From Chthoniobacter flavus Ellin428 (GTDB lineage Bacteria > Verrucomicrobiota > Verrucomicrobiia > Chthoniobacterales > Chthoniobacteraceae): a DNA stretch of 64,000 nt. This document shows positions 27,082-35,989 of this stretch, piece after piece; position 1 is the stretch's first letter, and each line of letters begins with the position of its first letter. The notes under the pieces were generated by a model that did not search any database, was not told the origin of the DNA, and worked only from the letters and a program-made list of their open reading frames with translations. The stretch is taken from NCBI RefSeq assembly GCF_000173075.1, contig NZ_ABVL01000001.1:124001-188000 (forward strand). The letters run 5' to 3'. A program made the position numbers and the translations under genes.

Positions 27082-30051
27082 ATGTTCCGCCGCTGTCTCG
27101 CCGTCCTGCTCACGCTCAGCCTGCCCGCCCTGGCGGAGTCCGATCCCGATCTCTTCGCCAAAGATAATCTCATGGCGTGGTGCATCGTGCCTTTCGATGG
27201 CATGAAGCGCGGCCCCGAGGCCCGGGCGGAAATGCTGGAGAAACTCGGCCTCAAGCATTTCGCCTACGACTATCGCGCCGAGCAAATCCCGACTTGGGGC
27301 GATGAACTCGACGCGCTCAAGCGTCACGGCATTTCGCTCGATGCCTGGTGGTTCCCCAACACACTGAACGACGAAGCGAAGAAGGCGCTCGAACTCTTCC
27401 AGCGCCACCATGTGCACCCACAGCTGTGGGTCACCGGCGGCGGCGCGCCGACGAAATCACCCGAGGAGCAAGCGCAACGCGTGGACACGGAGGCGAAGCG
27501 CATCCGACTCATCGCCGAGGCCGCGGCGCAGATCGGCTGCAAGGTCGGGCTCTACAATCATGAGCAATGGTTCGGCGAGCCGGAGAACGAGATCGCGATC
27601 ATCGAGCAGTTGAAAAAGGACGGCGTGAACAACGTCGGCCTCGTTTACAACTTTCATCACGGCCATTCGCAGCTCGATCGCTTCCCGGAGTTGCTCGAAA
27701 AAATGAAGCCGTATCTGCTGGCGATCAACCTCGACGGCATGTTCCGCGACGGCAACAAGATCGGTCGCCAGATCGTCCCGATCGGCCAGGGCGATCTCGA
27801 CCTGCAATTGCTGCGCACCATTCGCGATAGCGGCTGGCAGGGCCCGATCGGCGTTCTCAATCACACCGGCGAAGACGCGGAGGCACGCTTGCAGGACAAT
27901 CTCGATGGTCTCGCCTGGCTGGACGGTCTGCTCCACGGCCAGCGTACGCCGCAGCCCGTGCCGCGTTCGTGGAGAGCGCCCGCCTGGCCGCCCATCGCCG
28001 GCGACAAGAGCGACGGCGACGAGCTCATCATCCCCGCCGCAACTGATGATGAACTCACGCGCGCCAACGGCTGGCCGGCGGACACGGATATGCGGAAATG
28101 GGAGCGCTCGCTCGGCGGCGAAACCTCGAACCGTTTCACCACGCTCAAGCAGATCACCAAGGCGAATGTCGGCAAGCTGGAGATGGCGTGGACCTACCAT
28201 TCCGGCGACGGCACTTCGAATATCCAGTGCAACCCGATCATCGTCGACGGTGTGATGTTCGCCCCCACCGGCGGCTGGAACATCGTCGCGCTCGACGCCA
28301 CAACCGGTCGCGAGCTGTGGCGCTTCACCCCTGAGCACCAGGGCAAGCGACTCGAAGATCAGCCGGCGCGGCGCGGCTTGCTCTATTGGAAAGGCGACGG
28401 CGACAACCGCGCGCGGGTGCTCTTCGGAGCAGGCAACTGGATCTACGCCCTCGATCCGCAGACCGGGAAGGTCATCGATTCCTTCGGCAAGAATGGTCGC
28501 ACTGACATTCCCACGGCCGCGACCGCCGTTGGTGCCATCTATCGCGATGTGCTCGTCGTCGCGGGTTATCTCGGCGACATCTTCGGCTACGACGTGCGCA
28601 CCGGCGAGCCTCTGTGGACCTTTCACACCAAGCCGTTGCCGGGCGAATACGGCCACAACACGTGGAGCCATCTCGAGCAGGGCGCCAATTGCTGGGGCGG
28701 CATGGCGCTCGATGAATCGCGCGGCATTGCCTACATCTCGACCGGTTCGCCGAAGCCGAACTACCTCGGCATGAATCACACGGGCGACAATCTCTTCGGC
28801 GATTGCGTCATCGCAATCGATGCGCTCACCGGCAAGCGTGTCTGGCACTTCCAGGAAATCCGCCACGACGTCTGGGATTGGGACATTCCCGCACCGCCGA
28901 ATCTCGTGACCGTCGAGCGCAACGGCATCAAGGTCGACGCCGTCGCGCAAGTGACCAAGCTCGGCAACACGCTCCTGCTCGATCGCACCAACGGCAAACC
29001 GCTCTTCCCCTATCGTCTCAAGCGGGTGAAGACCGAGCTGCTGCCCGGTGACCAGGCCGCACCGTTCGAGCCGATGCCTGAGCTGCCCGAACCTTTCGCG
29101 CGGCAGGCGTTCACGCCCAACGACATTCCCGCCTCGCCCGATGTCCAGGCGGTGGTCCTGCCCGTGATCCAGCGCGCAAACACCGGCGCGTATCCGTCCA
29201 TTCAGCCGGCGAAACCGACGCTGCTTTTCAACATCCACGGAGGCGCGGAGTGGACCGGCGCGACGGCGAACCCGGGCACCGGCATGCTCTACGTCACGGC
29301 GAATGAGATCCCGTGGTTTGTGACTTCCTTCCGCGATGATGACCCGGAGCCCGCGAAACCGCCGACGGCCGGCGAGCAAGCGTACATGACCATCTGTGTC
29401 GCCTGCCACGGCCCGGATCGCAAGGGCATCGGCCACGCGCCGCCCTTACGCGGCGTGCGGCATCGTCTCAACGAGGAACAGATTCTAGAACAGCTCAAGA
29501 ATGGCCGCGGCTCCATGCCGCCCATGCTGCCCGCACTCAAGCCCGAGCAGGTGAAGCCGCTCATCGATTTCCTGCTCTGCCGCGATCGCCCGATTCCGCC
29601 GCTCGATCCGAAGGCGCCGCCGAAGTGGACCTTCGGCGGCTGGAATCGGTTGCAGGACGCGCAAGGGTATCCGGGCTGCACGCCGCCGTGGGGCACGCTC
29701 ACCTGTGTGAATCTCAACACAGGCAAGATCGCCTGGAAGGTGCCGTTTGGGGAATATCCGGAGCTGGCGGAGAAAGGTGTGCCGAAAACCGGGCAGGAAA
29801 ATTTTGGCGGCGCCATGCTGACTTCGACCGGCGTAATCGTCGCCGGTGGGACGCGGGACAAAAAGGTGCGCGCATTCGATGCCTCCAATGGCGATGAGCT
29901 GTGGAGCTACCAGCTTCCTTTGCATTCCACCGCGCCGCCCGCGAGCTATGAGGCGAATGGGCGACAGTTCATCGTCGTGCCGGTGACTGGCGGCGGGAAG
30001 CTTGGTGGCCCCACCGGGGATGCCTGGATGGCGTTTGCGTTGCCAAAGTAG
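27082..30051 (+). CDS. Exported TIM-barrel / PQQ dehydrogenase / cytochrome c fusion
   Basis: 989 residues with three parts after a signal peptide (ALAESDP). Residues about 20-300 resemble a xylose-isomerase-like TIM barrel (FAYDYRAEQIPTWGDELDAL, GLYNHEQWFGEPE, VGLVYNFHHGHSQLDRFPEL, GVLNHTGED). Residues about 335-740 and 850-985 form a quinoprotein beta-propeller (LDATTGRELWRF, ALDPQTGKVID, HDVWDWDIPAPP, ALTGKRVW). A cytochrome c domain is inserted near 755-835, with the haem site C772-V-A-C775-H776 and probable Met ligand in GRGSMPPM. The likely role is periplasmic oxidation of a sugar or alcohol with electrons passed to the built-in haem. It is the last gene of the 20.6-30 kb cluster. Confidence 0.88.
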   Translation: MFRRCLAVLLTLSLPALAESDPDLFAKDNLMAWCIVPFDGMKRGPEARAEMLEKLGLKHFAYDYRAEQIPTWGDELDALKRHGISLDAWWFPNTLNDEAKKALELFQRHHVHPQLWVTGGGAPTKSPEEQAQRVDTEAKRIRLIAEAAAQIGCKVGLYNHEQWFGEPENEIAIIEQLKKDGVNNVGLVYNFHHGHSQLDRFPELLEKMKPYLLAINLDGMFRDGNKIGRQIVPIGQGDLDLQLLRTIRDSGWQGPIGVLNHTGEDAEARLQDNLDGLAWLDGLLHGQRTPQPVPRSWRAPAWPPIAGDKSDGDELIIPAATDDELTRANGWPADTDMRKWERSLGGETSNRFTTLKQITKANVGKLEMAWTYHSGDGTSNIQCNPIIVDGVMFAPTGGWNIVALDATTGRELWRFTPEHQGKRLEDQPARRGLLYWKGDGDNRARVLFGAGNWIYALDPQTGKVIDSFGKNGRTDIPTAATAVGAIYRDVLVVAGYLGDIFGYDVRTGEPLWTFHTKPLPGEYGHNTWSHLEQGANCWGGMALDESRGIAYISTGSPKPNYLGMNHTGDNLFGDCVIAIDALTGKRVWHFQEIRHDVWDWDIPAPPNLVTVERNGIKVDAVAQVTKLGNTLLLDRTNGKPLFPYRLKRVKTELLPGDQAAPFEPMPELPEPFARQAFTPNDIPASPDVQAVVLPVIQRANTGAYPSIQPAKPTLLFNIHGGAEWTGATANPGTGMLYVTANEIPWFVTSFRDDDPEPAKPPTAGEQAYMTICVACHGPDRKGIGHAPPLRGVRHRLNEEQILEQLKNGRGSMPPMLPALKPEQVKPLIDFLLCRDRPIPPLDPKAPPKWTFGGWNRLQDAQGYPGCTPPWGTLTCVNLNTGKIAWKVPFGEYPELAEKGVPKTGQENFGGAMLTSTGVIVAGGTRDKKVRAFDASNGDELWSYQLPLHSTAPPASYEANGRQFIVVPVTGGGKLGGPTGDAWMAFALPK

Positions 30052-30117
30052 CGGGAAAAAAACTCACCGCGTTCCCATCAGGCGCGGTGAGGGGAAGCGC
30101 GAAGCGCCCCAAAATGC

Positions 30118-30349
30118 TGTCATCCTGAGCGAAGCGGGGAAGCATGGGCGGAGTCGAAAGCCGAGTCTGCGAGACGCCTATGGAACTGTGGGGCAAACCT
30201 CAATCCTCGGTGGGTTTTCGCGCGGAGCTTCCACCTCTTTCGCGTGATCGCGCGCCCATTCTCCCGCCGCCGTCGCCCGTGGATATTGGAGGTCCTTCGA
30301 CTACGTATCCCGCCCCTTTACCGCCGGGACACTTCGCTCAGGATGACAG
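30118..30349. repeat. Inverted repeat, TCATCCTGAGC family
   Basis: CTGTCATCCTGAGCGAAG at 30118 is mirrored by CTTCGCTCAGGATGACAG ending at 30349 (one or two mismatches), and the flanks GCGCGAAGCG also mirror each other. The left inner part (GTCGAAAGCCGAGTCTGCGA onward) is an inverted copy of 37546-37637. A T run follows at 30350-30356. The element occupies most of the 367-base space between the convergent PQQ and SPFH genes; nothing else is visible there. Confidence 0.8.
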
Positions 30350-30418
30350 TTTTTTTGGAACGCTTCGCGCGACTGCTCACAGCGCGTGATATGAAAGCGG
30401 AGCGTTCTCTTCTCACCG

Positions 30419-31336
30419 CTACTTCAACAGCGGCGGAGCCCCGGCGAGCGCCGCTTTCTCCGACACGAGCAATTGCGTTAGCAGCTCGCTCTTCGCCGGG
30501 ACGATACTGATGCGGGCCTGGCCCTCGACGATTTTCTGCATCTCGAGGATCTCGAACATCGCATCGAGGATCTCGCGGTCGGTGGAGATTTTCTGCAGCG
30601 CTTCACCGACGATGCGCGGGCGCATGGCGGCGGCTTTCGCAAACTCGATGGCCGCCTGGCGCTCGGCCGTGCTGGTGATGATGCTCACCTGGTTCGCGCC
30701 GTCCTGCTTGATGGCGCTGGTCACCTGCCGCAACCGATTCACGACCTTTGCTTCAATCTGGCGGATCATGCCAACGTCGCGGAAATGCACTTTGCGAATG
30801 TAGACGCTGCCGAGCTTGTAGCCCCACTCGTTCGATTTCGGCGTCACCTCGGTGCGCACGGTCTGCGACATCGGATGGCGATTCTCCAGCATCTGCGCGA
30901 GGGGCAGATTGCTGAGCGTGCGGACCGTCGCGCTGCTGACGTTCGCGCTGAGTGAGCCGCGCGGGTCGGCGTTCTTGAAGAGATACGAGACTGGATCGCT
31001 GATGAACATTTCGTACCAGACGCCGATGCCCATGGGCGCGCCCTCCTCGCTGTTTACCGGCTGGCTGCGCAGATAGGTCTGGTCGAGGCGCAGATCGAGC
31101 ACGTGACATTTGCCGAGCCAATTCACGATCGGCGCGACCGGGCCGAGCTTGAGCCAGAGGAAGTAGATGCCCGGCTCATCGAGCACCGCGAGGACCTTGC
31201 CGAAGAGCACATAGACGTGGCAGCGGCCTTCCTCGACGATGGTGTAAAAACCAAACGCCCGCAGGATGCCGAAGATGATCGGGACAATGATGAAGAGCCC
31301 GACGAACGTTGATATGACAGCAGCGATGAAGTTCAT
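30419..31336 (-). CDS. SPFH/Band 7 membrane protein (HflC-like)
   Basis: 305 residues with an N-terminal membrane helix (about 4-30) and an SPFH domain (about 35-215: IVEEGRCHVYVLFGKVLAVL, DLRLDQTYLRSQPVNSEEGA, VYIRKVHFRDVGMIRQIEAK). Its C-terminal helical region includes AIKQDGANQVSIITSTAERQ, the coiled part typical of stomatin/prohibitin relatives. Such proteins form ring-shaped membrane scaffolds, often for proteases. It overlaps the preceding SPFH gene by four bases (ATGA); the two probably make a hetero-oligomer. Confidence 0.85.
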   Translation of the reverse strand: MNFIAAVISTFVGLFIIVPIIFGILRAFGFYTIVEEGRCHVYVLFGKVLAVLDEPGIYFLWLKLGPVAPIVNWLGKCHVLDLRLDQTYLRSQPVNSEEGAPMGIGVWYEMFISDPVSYLFKNADPRGSLSANVSSATVRTLSNLPLAQMLENRHPMSQTVRTEVTPKSNEWGYKLGSVYIRKVHFRDVGMIRQIEAKVVNRLRQVTSAIKQDGANQVSIITSTAERQAAIEFAKAAAMRPRIVGEALQKISTDREILDAMFEILEMQKIVEGQARISIVPAKSELLTQLLVSEKAALAGAPPLLK

Positions 31337-32325
31337 TCTTTGTCCTCCATGATGACCTGGCTGGCTTGTTTGAAGAGCTTGAGCCGAACGTTTCTTCGGT
31401 AGGCGGCAAGCGCATCCGCCCCGCTGGCGCGCAGGGCATTGAGCTGATCGGAGAGCGCCCGCAAGGGTTCGACCTCGGCTTGGGCGTTGAGCGTTTCAAT
31501 TTCCACGGCGCGCCTGGATTGCACGATCTTCTGGTCCGCCGAAGCCTGCGCGAGCGAGATGTCCGAGCTCACCTGGTTGTGCGCGGTATTGATCGCGGCC
31601 AGCGCACTTTCGACCTCATTGGGAGGATCGATGCCGGTGATTAGTGAGGCGTCGAAGGTGATGCCGTAGCGCGCCGCCGAGCTCCGGCATTCGTGTTCCA
31701 TGTGTTCGTTCAGCGCGGAGAGATTTTTGCGCAGATCGTTGATGGAAATGCCGGAGACGCCAGCCGAAGCGCTGGTTTCCTCCGGTGCGGTCTCGGTCGG
31801 CGTGGCCGGTGCGGTGAAATTGGCGATGCGCTCGCGCAAGACGCTGATGAAGTAGCCCATCACGTGGACGATCGGACGTTTCACGCCGAAGAGATACGCG
31901 TAGAGATTGCGCTCGGAGACGCGGTAACGAATCTGCCCGGTGAGACCGGTATCGAGCTGGTCCTTGGTCACCGCGCTGATGCGGGTGCCGCCTTCATTGG
32001 CGCTCGGGTCTTCGGGATCGAAGGCCATGTTCAGTGTCTGGGTGGCGACGGTCACTTTGTAGACGCGTTCCCACGGCCATTTGAAATACGGGCCGCCCGC
32101 CGGGATGACGACGACCTGCGGATAGACGTACCGCTCGCGCTCTTCGGGGTTGAGCGATTCGGCGATGGGATCGTTGAGCGTGGTTTGGTCACCGAGACGT
32201 TCTGCGCGGCCGAAGATCGTCTTCACCGCCCGTTCGTTTTGGTCGACCGTGAAAAGGCCCGCGAGGAGATAACGGGTCAGAAACCAGGCGATGAATCCGA
32301 ACACGATTCCGAGGAGAGTACCCAT
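31333..32325 (-). CDS. SPFH/Band 7 membrane protein (HflK-like)
   Basis: 330 residues with an N-terminal helix (about 4-26) followed by VDQNERAVKTIFGRAERLGD, the standard SPFH entry, a domain with KWPWERVYKVTVATQTLNM and SERNLYAYLFG, and a C-terminal helical region (VSSDISLAQASADQKIVQSRR-type coil). A Pro/Thr/Glu-rich insert lies near residue 178-193. It is the first gene of a two-gene operon with the HflC-like partner. No protease or NfeD gene adjoins it. Confidence 0.85.
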   Translation of the reverse strand: MGTLLGIVFGFIAWFLTRYLLAGLFTVDQNERAVKTIFGRAERLGDQTTLNDPIAESLNPEERERYVYPQVVVIPAGGPYFKWPWERVYKVTVATQTLNMAFDPEDPSANEGGTRISAVTKDQLDTGLTGQIRYRVSERNLYAYLFGVKRPIVHVMGYFISVLRERIANFTAPATPTETAPEETSASAGVSGISINDLRKNLSALNEHMEHECRSSAARYGITFDASLITGIDPPNEVESALAAINTAHNQVSSDISLAQASADQKIVQSRRAVEIETLNAQAEVEPLRALSDQLNALRASGADALAAYRRNVRLKLFKQASQVIMEDKE

Positions 32326-32394
32326 AAGAAGAGGTGATTTGCGGGCCTATCCATGAACGGAATGTTCAACGAATGAAAGCAGGAATGGTGATCC

Positions 32395-32440
32395 AAAAAT
32401 AGGGCAGCCGCCGGGCTCCTCGTCCCGGGCGGCTGCCCTT
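32395..32440 (-). terminator. Rho-independent terminator of the exported DUF1579-like gene
   Basis: AGGGCAGCCGCC (32401-32412) pairs with GGCGGCTGCCCT (about 32428-32439), with further G/C pairing inward. Read on the minus strand the stem is followed by ATTTTT. It lies 26 bases past the stop of the 32466-33008 gene. Confidence 0.85.
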
Positions 32441-32465
32441 GGTGTTTCCTTGGGTTGGGTGATGG

Positions 32466-33008
32466 TTACTTCGCGGCGGTGGACACGCGCTTGAAGGTCG
32501 ACTGGTGGTCCTGCGCTTCCTTGCCGTCGATGATCGCTTTGCAGCTCGTCGTGATCGTGTTGGCGTCATCGAAGCGCAGCGTCATGCCGTGCATGTGCGA
32601 TTCCTTCTTCGGATCGATCGAGCAGCACGAATCGAAATCGAGGGTGATCGAATTCGCGTCGGACGTTTTCAGCGCCATCTCGGGGCGGTTGCCGAGGATG
32701 CAGTAATGCGTCGCGGCGAGCTTGCCGGCCTTGTCGTAGAACATCGTCACCATCTCCATGGGCGTGCCGGGAGCGCTGCGCTCCTCGAGGACACTGCCAC
32801 CCGCCACGAGACGGTATTCGACGTTGATGTCAATGGGCCCCTGGCCCATGTCGACTTTACCCGACCAGGTACCGACGAGCGTCTTCAGGCGCTCGAGCTC
32901 CGCCGAGCCGGGTTTAGCCTGGCCGAAGTGATTGGGCTCGCCGGCATGCAGCCAGGCAGTGGCGGCCAGAAGCAGGGTGGCACAGAGGGTAGTGATCTTG
33001 GAGTTCAT
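32466..33008 (-). CDS. Exported DUF1579-like protein
   Basis: 180 residues with a signal peptide (MNSKITTLCATLLLAATAWL, cleavage near LHAGEP). The body starts with LERLKTLVGTWSGKVDMGQG and continues VEYRLVAGGSVLEERSAPG and MVTMFYDKAGKLAATHYCIL, the pattern of DUF1579/lipocalin-like small beta-barrels. Its function is unknown. The ATG at 33008 begins the signal peptide; the frame is open a little further upstream. It ends at a strong terminator and stands alone. Confidence 0.8.
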   Translation of the reverse strand: MNSKITTLCATLLLAATAWLHAGEPNHFGQAKPGSAELERLKTLVGTWSGKVDMGQGPIDINVEYRLVAGGSVLEERSAPGTPMEMVTMFYDKAGKLAATHYCILGNRPEMALKTSDANSITLDFDSCCSIDPKKESHMHGMTLRFDDANTITTSCKAIIDGKEAQDHQSTFKRVSTAAK

Positions 33009-33220
33009 AGGATGTGGTTTTTCGTGTGAGGTGAATGGTTGCACTTACATCCTCATGACGAACGGGCCTGAGCGGTTAGGACAGCGATTTGGAAATATTT
33101 TGCTGAACCGCGAATCAACGCCCAGCCCGGCGGCTGGCCCTGATAGCAGAAACACGGAGGATGGGAGTGACAGGAGTCCTACCACTTTCCTCCCGCCGCC
33201 TCGGAAGAGGCCTCCCTTCG

Positions 33221-34480
33221 TTATCGAGGGTCGGTCACGCGGCCGATGAAGATGCACGCCCCGCTCGGGACGTGCTGGATCATGAAGAGGAATGGATGGT
33301 CGACGCGCACTTCGACCGGCGGCGGTTGCTTGATCATCGCCATGCCGGCGGCTACCACCACGGCCGTAGCCGCGGCGGCTTCGGTGCCATTTTCGTCGAG
33401 TGCGAGATAGGTCTTATGCAGCACCGCGCTGATGTAGAGGTAGTCGTTGGGCCGGCGTGGCGCCATGCGATCGAAATTGGCGCTGCCTTTCGGATCGTCG
33501 AAGGCCGTCTTCATTCCCAGAGCTTTCAAATCCTCGCCCAAGGGAATGGTCGGAGGTTCGAGGCGAAACTTCGGCAAATGCAGGATGACCTTCTGCGAGC
33601 TCAAATGCGCGCAATCCTCGATGAGCTTCGGCGTGAGCTGCTTCTCCATGGCGGCAAGACCGGCCGGGTCATCCGGAAGCAAGATAACGAATTGCAATTC
33701 GCCACCGACATACGGGCGCGTGACGATCTGAAACCCCTCGCGCCTGGCATAGCCGCAGTGGCTTTCCTTTTGCATCATCGGCACCTCCGCGGATTCGCGC
33801 CCATGCACGAGGAACTTCTCCTTGGTGGTCGCCTTGGCGTTGAATTCATCACTCCACGGCGCACGCAGGTAGAGGGCATTCACGAGAGTGAGACGGGCAT
33901 CGTGCTTGATGGCTCCGGCCGGAATGAGATCGCGAATCTTCTCCTTGGTCTGTTTTTCGACCCATTGATTAATCGTCTTCCGCGCGCCCTCTGGGTCCGT
34001 CTTGTAATCCATCTGTTCGAGTTCCGCACCGTAACGTTCCTTGACGAGATCGAGAAAGGACGGACGGAAATCGTAGCCACGTTGCGCGAAAAGCCGATTG
34101 GCGAGATCAAACTCAATCGGGGTGCTCGGGCCGCCGTATTTCTTGGATTCCGCGATTCGATCCACCGTCTTTTTCGCCGTCTGGGCCAGCGCTTGTCCGA
34201 GTACAGAAAAACTCTCGTGCAGGGCGTTGTCATCCGCGGGAAAATGGAGCACGCGCTGCATCTCGGCCTGCGTGTCGCCAGCGGCTCCCGCATAGGTCAT
34301 GGCGAGCGCGCTTTGGATGGAATAGGGCGAGAGCAGCAGGTTGCCGTCGCCGTGGGCTTGCGCGTGATAGAGATCCACGCCGAGCGCGTTCACCGTTCCG
34401 GAGGCGATCTTGGAATCTGCGGCTTGAACGTTCATGAGCAGGGCGGAAATCGACAGGAGAAGCAGAAGAGAAGTCTTCAT
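33221..34480 (-). CDS. Exported serpin (serine protease inhibitor)
   Basis: 419 residues with a signal peptide (MKTSLLLLLSISALLMNVQA) and a full serpin fold: NLLLSPYSIQSALAMTYAGA, NRLFAQ, TLVNALYLRAPW, YVGGELQFVILLPDD, and the C-terminal DHPFLFMIQH. The hinge DENGTEAAAATAVVV is of the inhibitory type (small residues at P12-P9). The likely P1 lies in the AAGMAM segment, suggesting an elastase-like target rather than a trypsin-like one; this is inferred from position. The start at 34480 begins the signal peptide. Confidence 0.93.
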   Translation of the reverse strand: MKTSLLLLLSISALLMNVQAADSKIASGTVNALGVDLYHAQAHGDGNLLLSPYSIQSALAMTYAGAAGDTQAEMQRVLHFPADDNALHESFSVLGQALAQTAKKTVDRIAESKKYGGPSTPIEFDLANRLFAQRGYDFRPSFLDLVKERYGAELEQMDYKTDPEGARKTINQWVEKQTKEKIRDLIPAGAIKHDARLTLVNALYLRAPWSDEFNAKATTKEKFLVHGRESAEVPMMQKESHCGYARREGFQIVTRPYVGGELQFVILLPDDPAGLAAMEKQLTPKLIEDCAHLSSQKVILHLPKFRLEPPTIPLGEDLKALGMKTAFDDPKGSANFDRMAPRRPNDYLYISAVLHKTYLALDENGTEAAAATAVVVAAGMAMIKQPPPVEVRVDHPFLFMIQHVPSGACIFIGRVTDPR

Positions 34481-34591
34481 GGAAACGGTCCGATTCGCCG
34501 CCAAGGTAAGCTCTCCGGCCGCGAGAGGAAAGCGCGGTCTCGACGGCGCTCGGGACTGCTTGCGGGTTTGACTCCGCGCCGCTTTTTCGCG

Positions 34592-35953
34592 ATGCAGCCG
34601 CGCCAAATGCAATCACGGACTTCCCTCCACGCTTTGTTCCTGGTGCCGCTCGCCTTGATACTGGGCATCGCGTGTTCCGCCCACGCTGACGAGACGGCAT
34701 CACAGATGAGCTGGATCGACAACGGCGTCATCCGTCTCGGTGTCGACCTGCAACTTGGCGGCTCCATCACCTGGCTTTCGCGCTCGGGCGATCACCCGAA
34801 TGTCATCAACAGCTTCGACTTGGGGCGGGAAATCCAGATGTCGTACTACGCTGGGCCGGTGCCTTTCATCGTCGGCGAAAAGCGACCGTCGAAATATTGG
34901 GAAGGACTCGGATGGAATCCGATCCAGGCCGGCGATGCATTCCATCATCGCCCGCGCCTGCTCGAGCAGCGCAACGACGGCCACTCGCTCTATGTGAAGT
35001 GCATCCCCATGCAATGGCCGCTCGACGATGTGCCCGGCGAGTGCACGTTCGAAAGCTGGCTCGAACTCGACGGCCCGGTCGTACATGCGCGTTGCCGGTT
35101 GGTGAATGCGCGCAGCGATCACACGCTTTATCCGCCGCGCGGGCAGGAATTGCCCGCGGTCTACACGAATGGCCCGTGGTATCGCATCATCAGCTACACC
35201 GGCGCGAAGCCCTTCACGAATGAGGCGGTGAGCCAGCTCGAAGCCATGCCGCCGCCGCGCTGGAACAAATGGGACGCGACGGAAAACTGGAGCGCGCTGG
35301 TCGATGACTCGGGTCGGGGATTGGGCGTGTGGAATCCGGGATGCGTGCACTTCGTCGGCGGCTTCAATACCAAGCCCGGGGCCGGCGGGCCGAAGGACAA
35401 CCCGTGCGGTTATCTCGCGCCGGGGCGGCTCGAGATGCTCGACCACAACATCACGCACGAATACCGCTACGATCTCGTGCTCGGCACGGTGGAAGAAATC
35501 CGCGCCCACGTTTATCGGCAACCGCGCGCGGAATTTCCCGCGTGGCAATTCGCCGCCGATCGGCAGGGCTGGCATTACGAGCGCGCGCTCGATTCCGGCT
35601 GGCCGATCCACGATGCGCTCGATGTGCAGCTCAATCAGGACGACCCCGCCATCATCAGCCCGCGCTTTGTGGCCAGCGCGGAGAATGCGCCGGTGCTGAT
35701 CATCGAGGCGGCATTTGAGGGCGTGGCCGCACCGCGCGCGCAGATCTTTTGGTCATCGCTCGAGCAACCCGGATTTGTCGAAAAACGCTCGCTGCGCTTC
35801 GAGGGGAAATCCGACGGCGCGTTCCACGAATATCGCGTGCGTCTGGCGGATTCGCCGGAGTATCGCGGCGCGATCACGCAATTGCGTTTCGATCCCGCCG
35901 ATCACGCCGGCGGCGCAGTGCGCATTCGCGCGATCCATTTCGCCGGCGAGTAG
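34592..35953 (+). CDS. Exported protein of unknown function, 453 residues
   Basis: Starts with a signal peptide (ALILGIACSAHADE; a lipoprotein site is possible but the lipobox is weak). The body opens with MSWIDNGVIRLGVDLQLGGS and ITWLSRSGDHPNVINSFDLG, a stretch seen in large exported PVC proteins. It has a long beta-rich middle rich in Trp/Tyr (YYAGPVPFIVGEKRPSKYWEG) and a C-terminal jelly-roll-like domain ending in AGGAVRIRAIHFAGE. It may bind or cleave a glycan; no catalytic residues are identified. It is divergent from the serpin, 111 bases apart. Confidence 0.75.
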   Translation: MQPRQMQSRTSLHALFLVPLALILGIACSAHADETASQMSWIDNGVIRLGVDLQLGGSITWLSRSGDHPNVINSFDLGREIQMSYYAGPVPFIVGEKRPSKYWEGLGWNPIQAGDAFHHRPRLLEQRNDGHSLYVKCIPMQWPLDDVPGECTFESWLELDGPVVHARCRLVNARSDHTLYPPRGQELPAVYTNGPWYRIISYTGAKPFTNEAVSQLEAMPPPRWNKWDATENWSALVDDSGRGLGVWNPGCVHFVGGFNTKPGAGGPKDNPCGYLAPGRLEMLDHNITHEYRYDLVLGTVEEIRAHVYRQPRAEFPAWQFAADRQGWHYERALDSGWPIHDALDVQLNQDDPAIISPRFVASAENAPVLIIEAAFEGVAAPRAQIFWSSLEQPGFVEKRSLRFEGKSDGAFHEYRVRLADSPEYRGAITQLRFDPADHAGGAVRIRAIHFAGE

Positions 35954-35989
35954 GTCGCGCTTGGAGATCCGAAACCGTTGGCCAGGAGG

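Noticed and set aside
27457-29436. 659-codon open frame opposite the PQQ protein
   Set aside because: The sense strand encodes clear PQQ and cytochrome motifs; the antisense product shows only shadow composition.
33161-34591. Upstream extension of the 453-residue exported protein
   Set aside because: The extension reads the serpin gene backwards; the signal peptide begins only at 34592.
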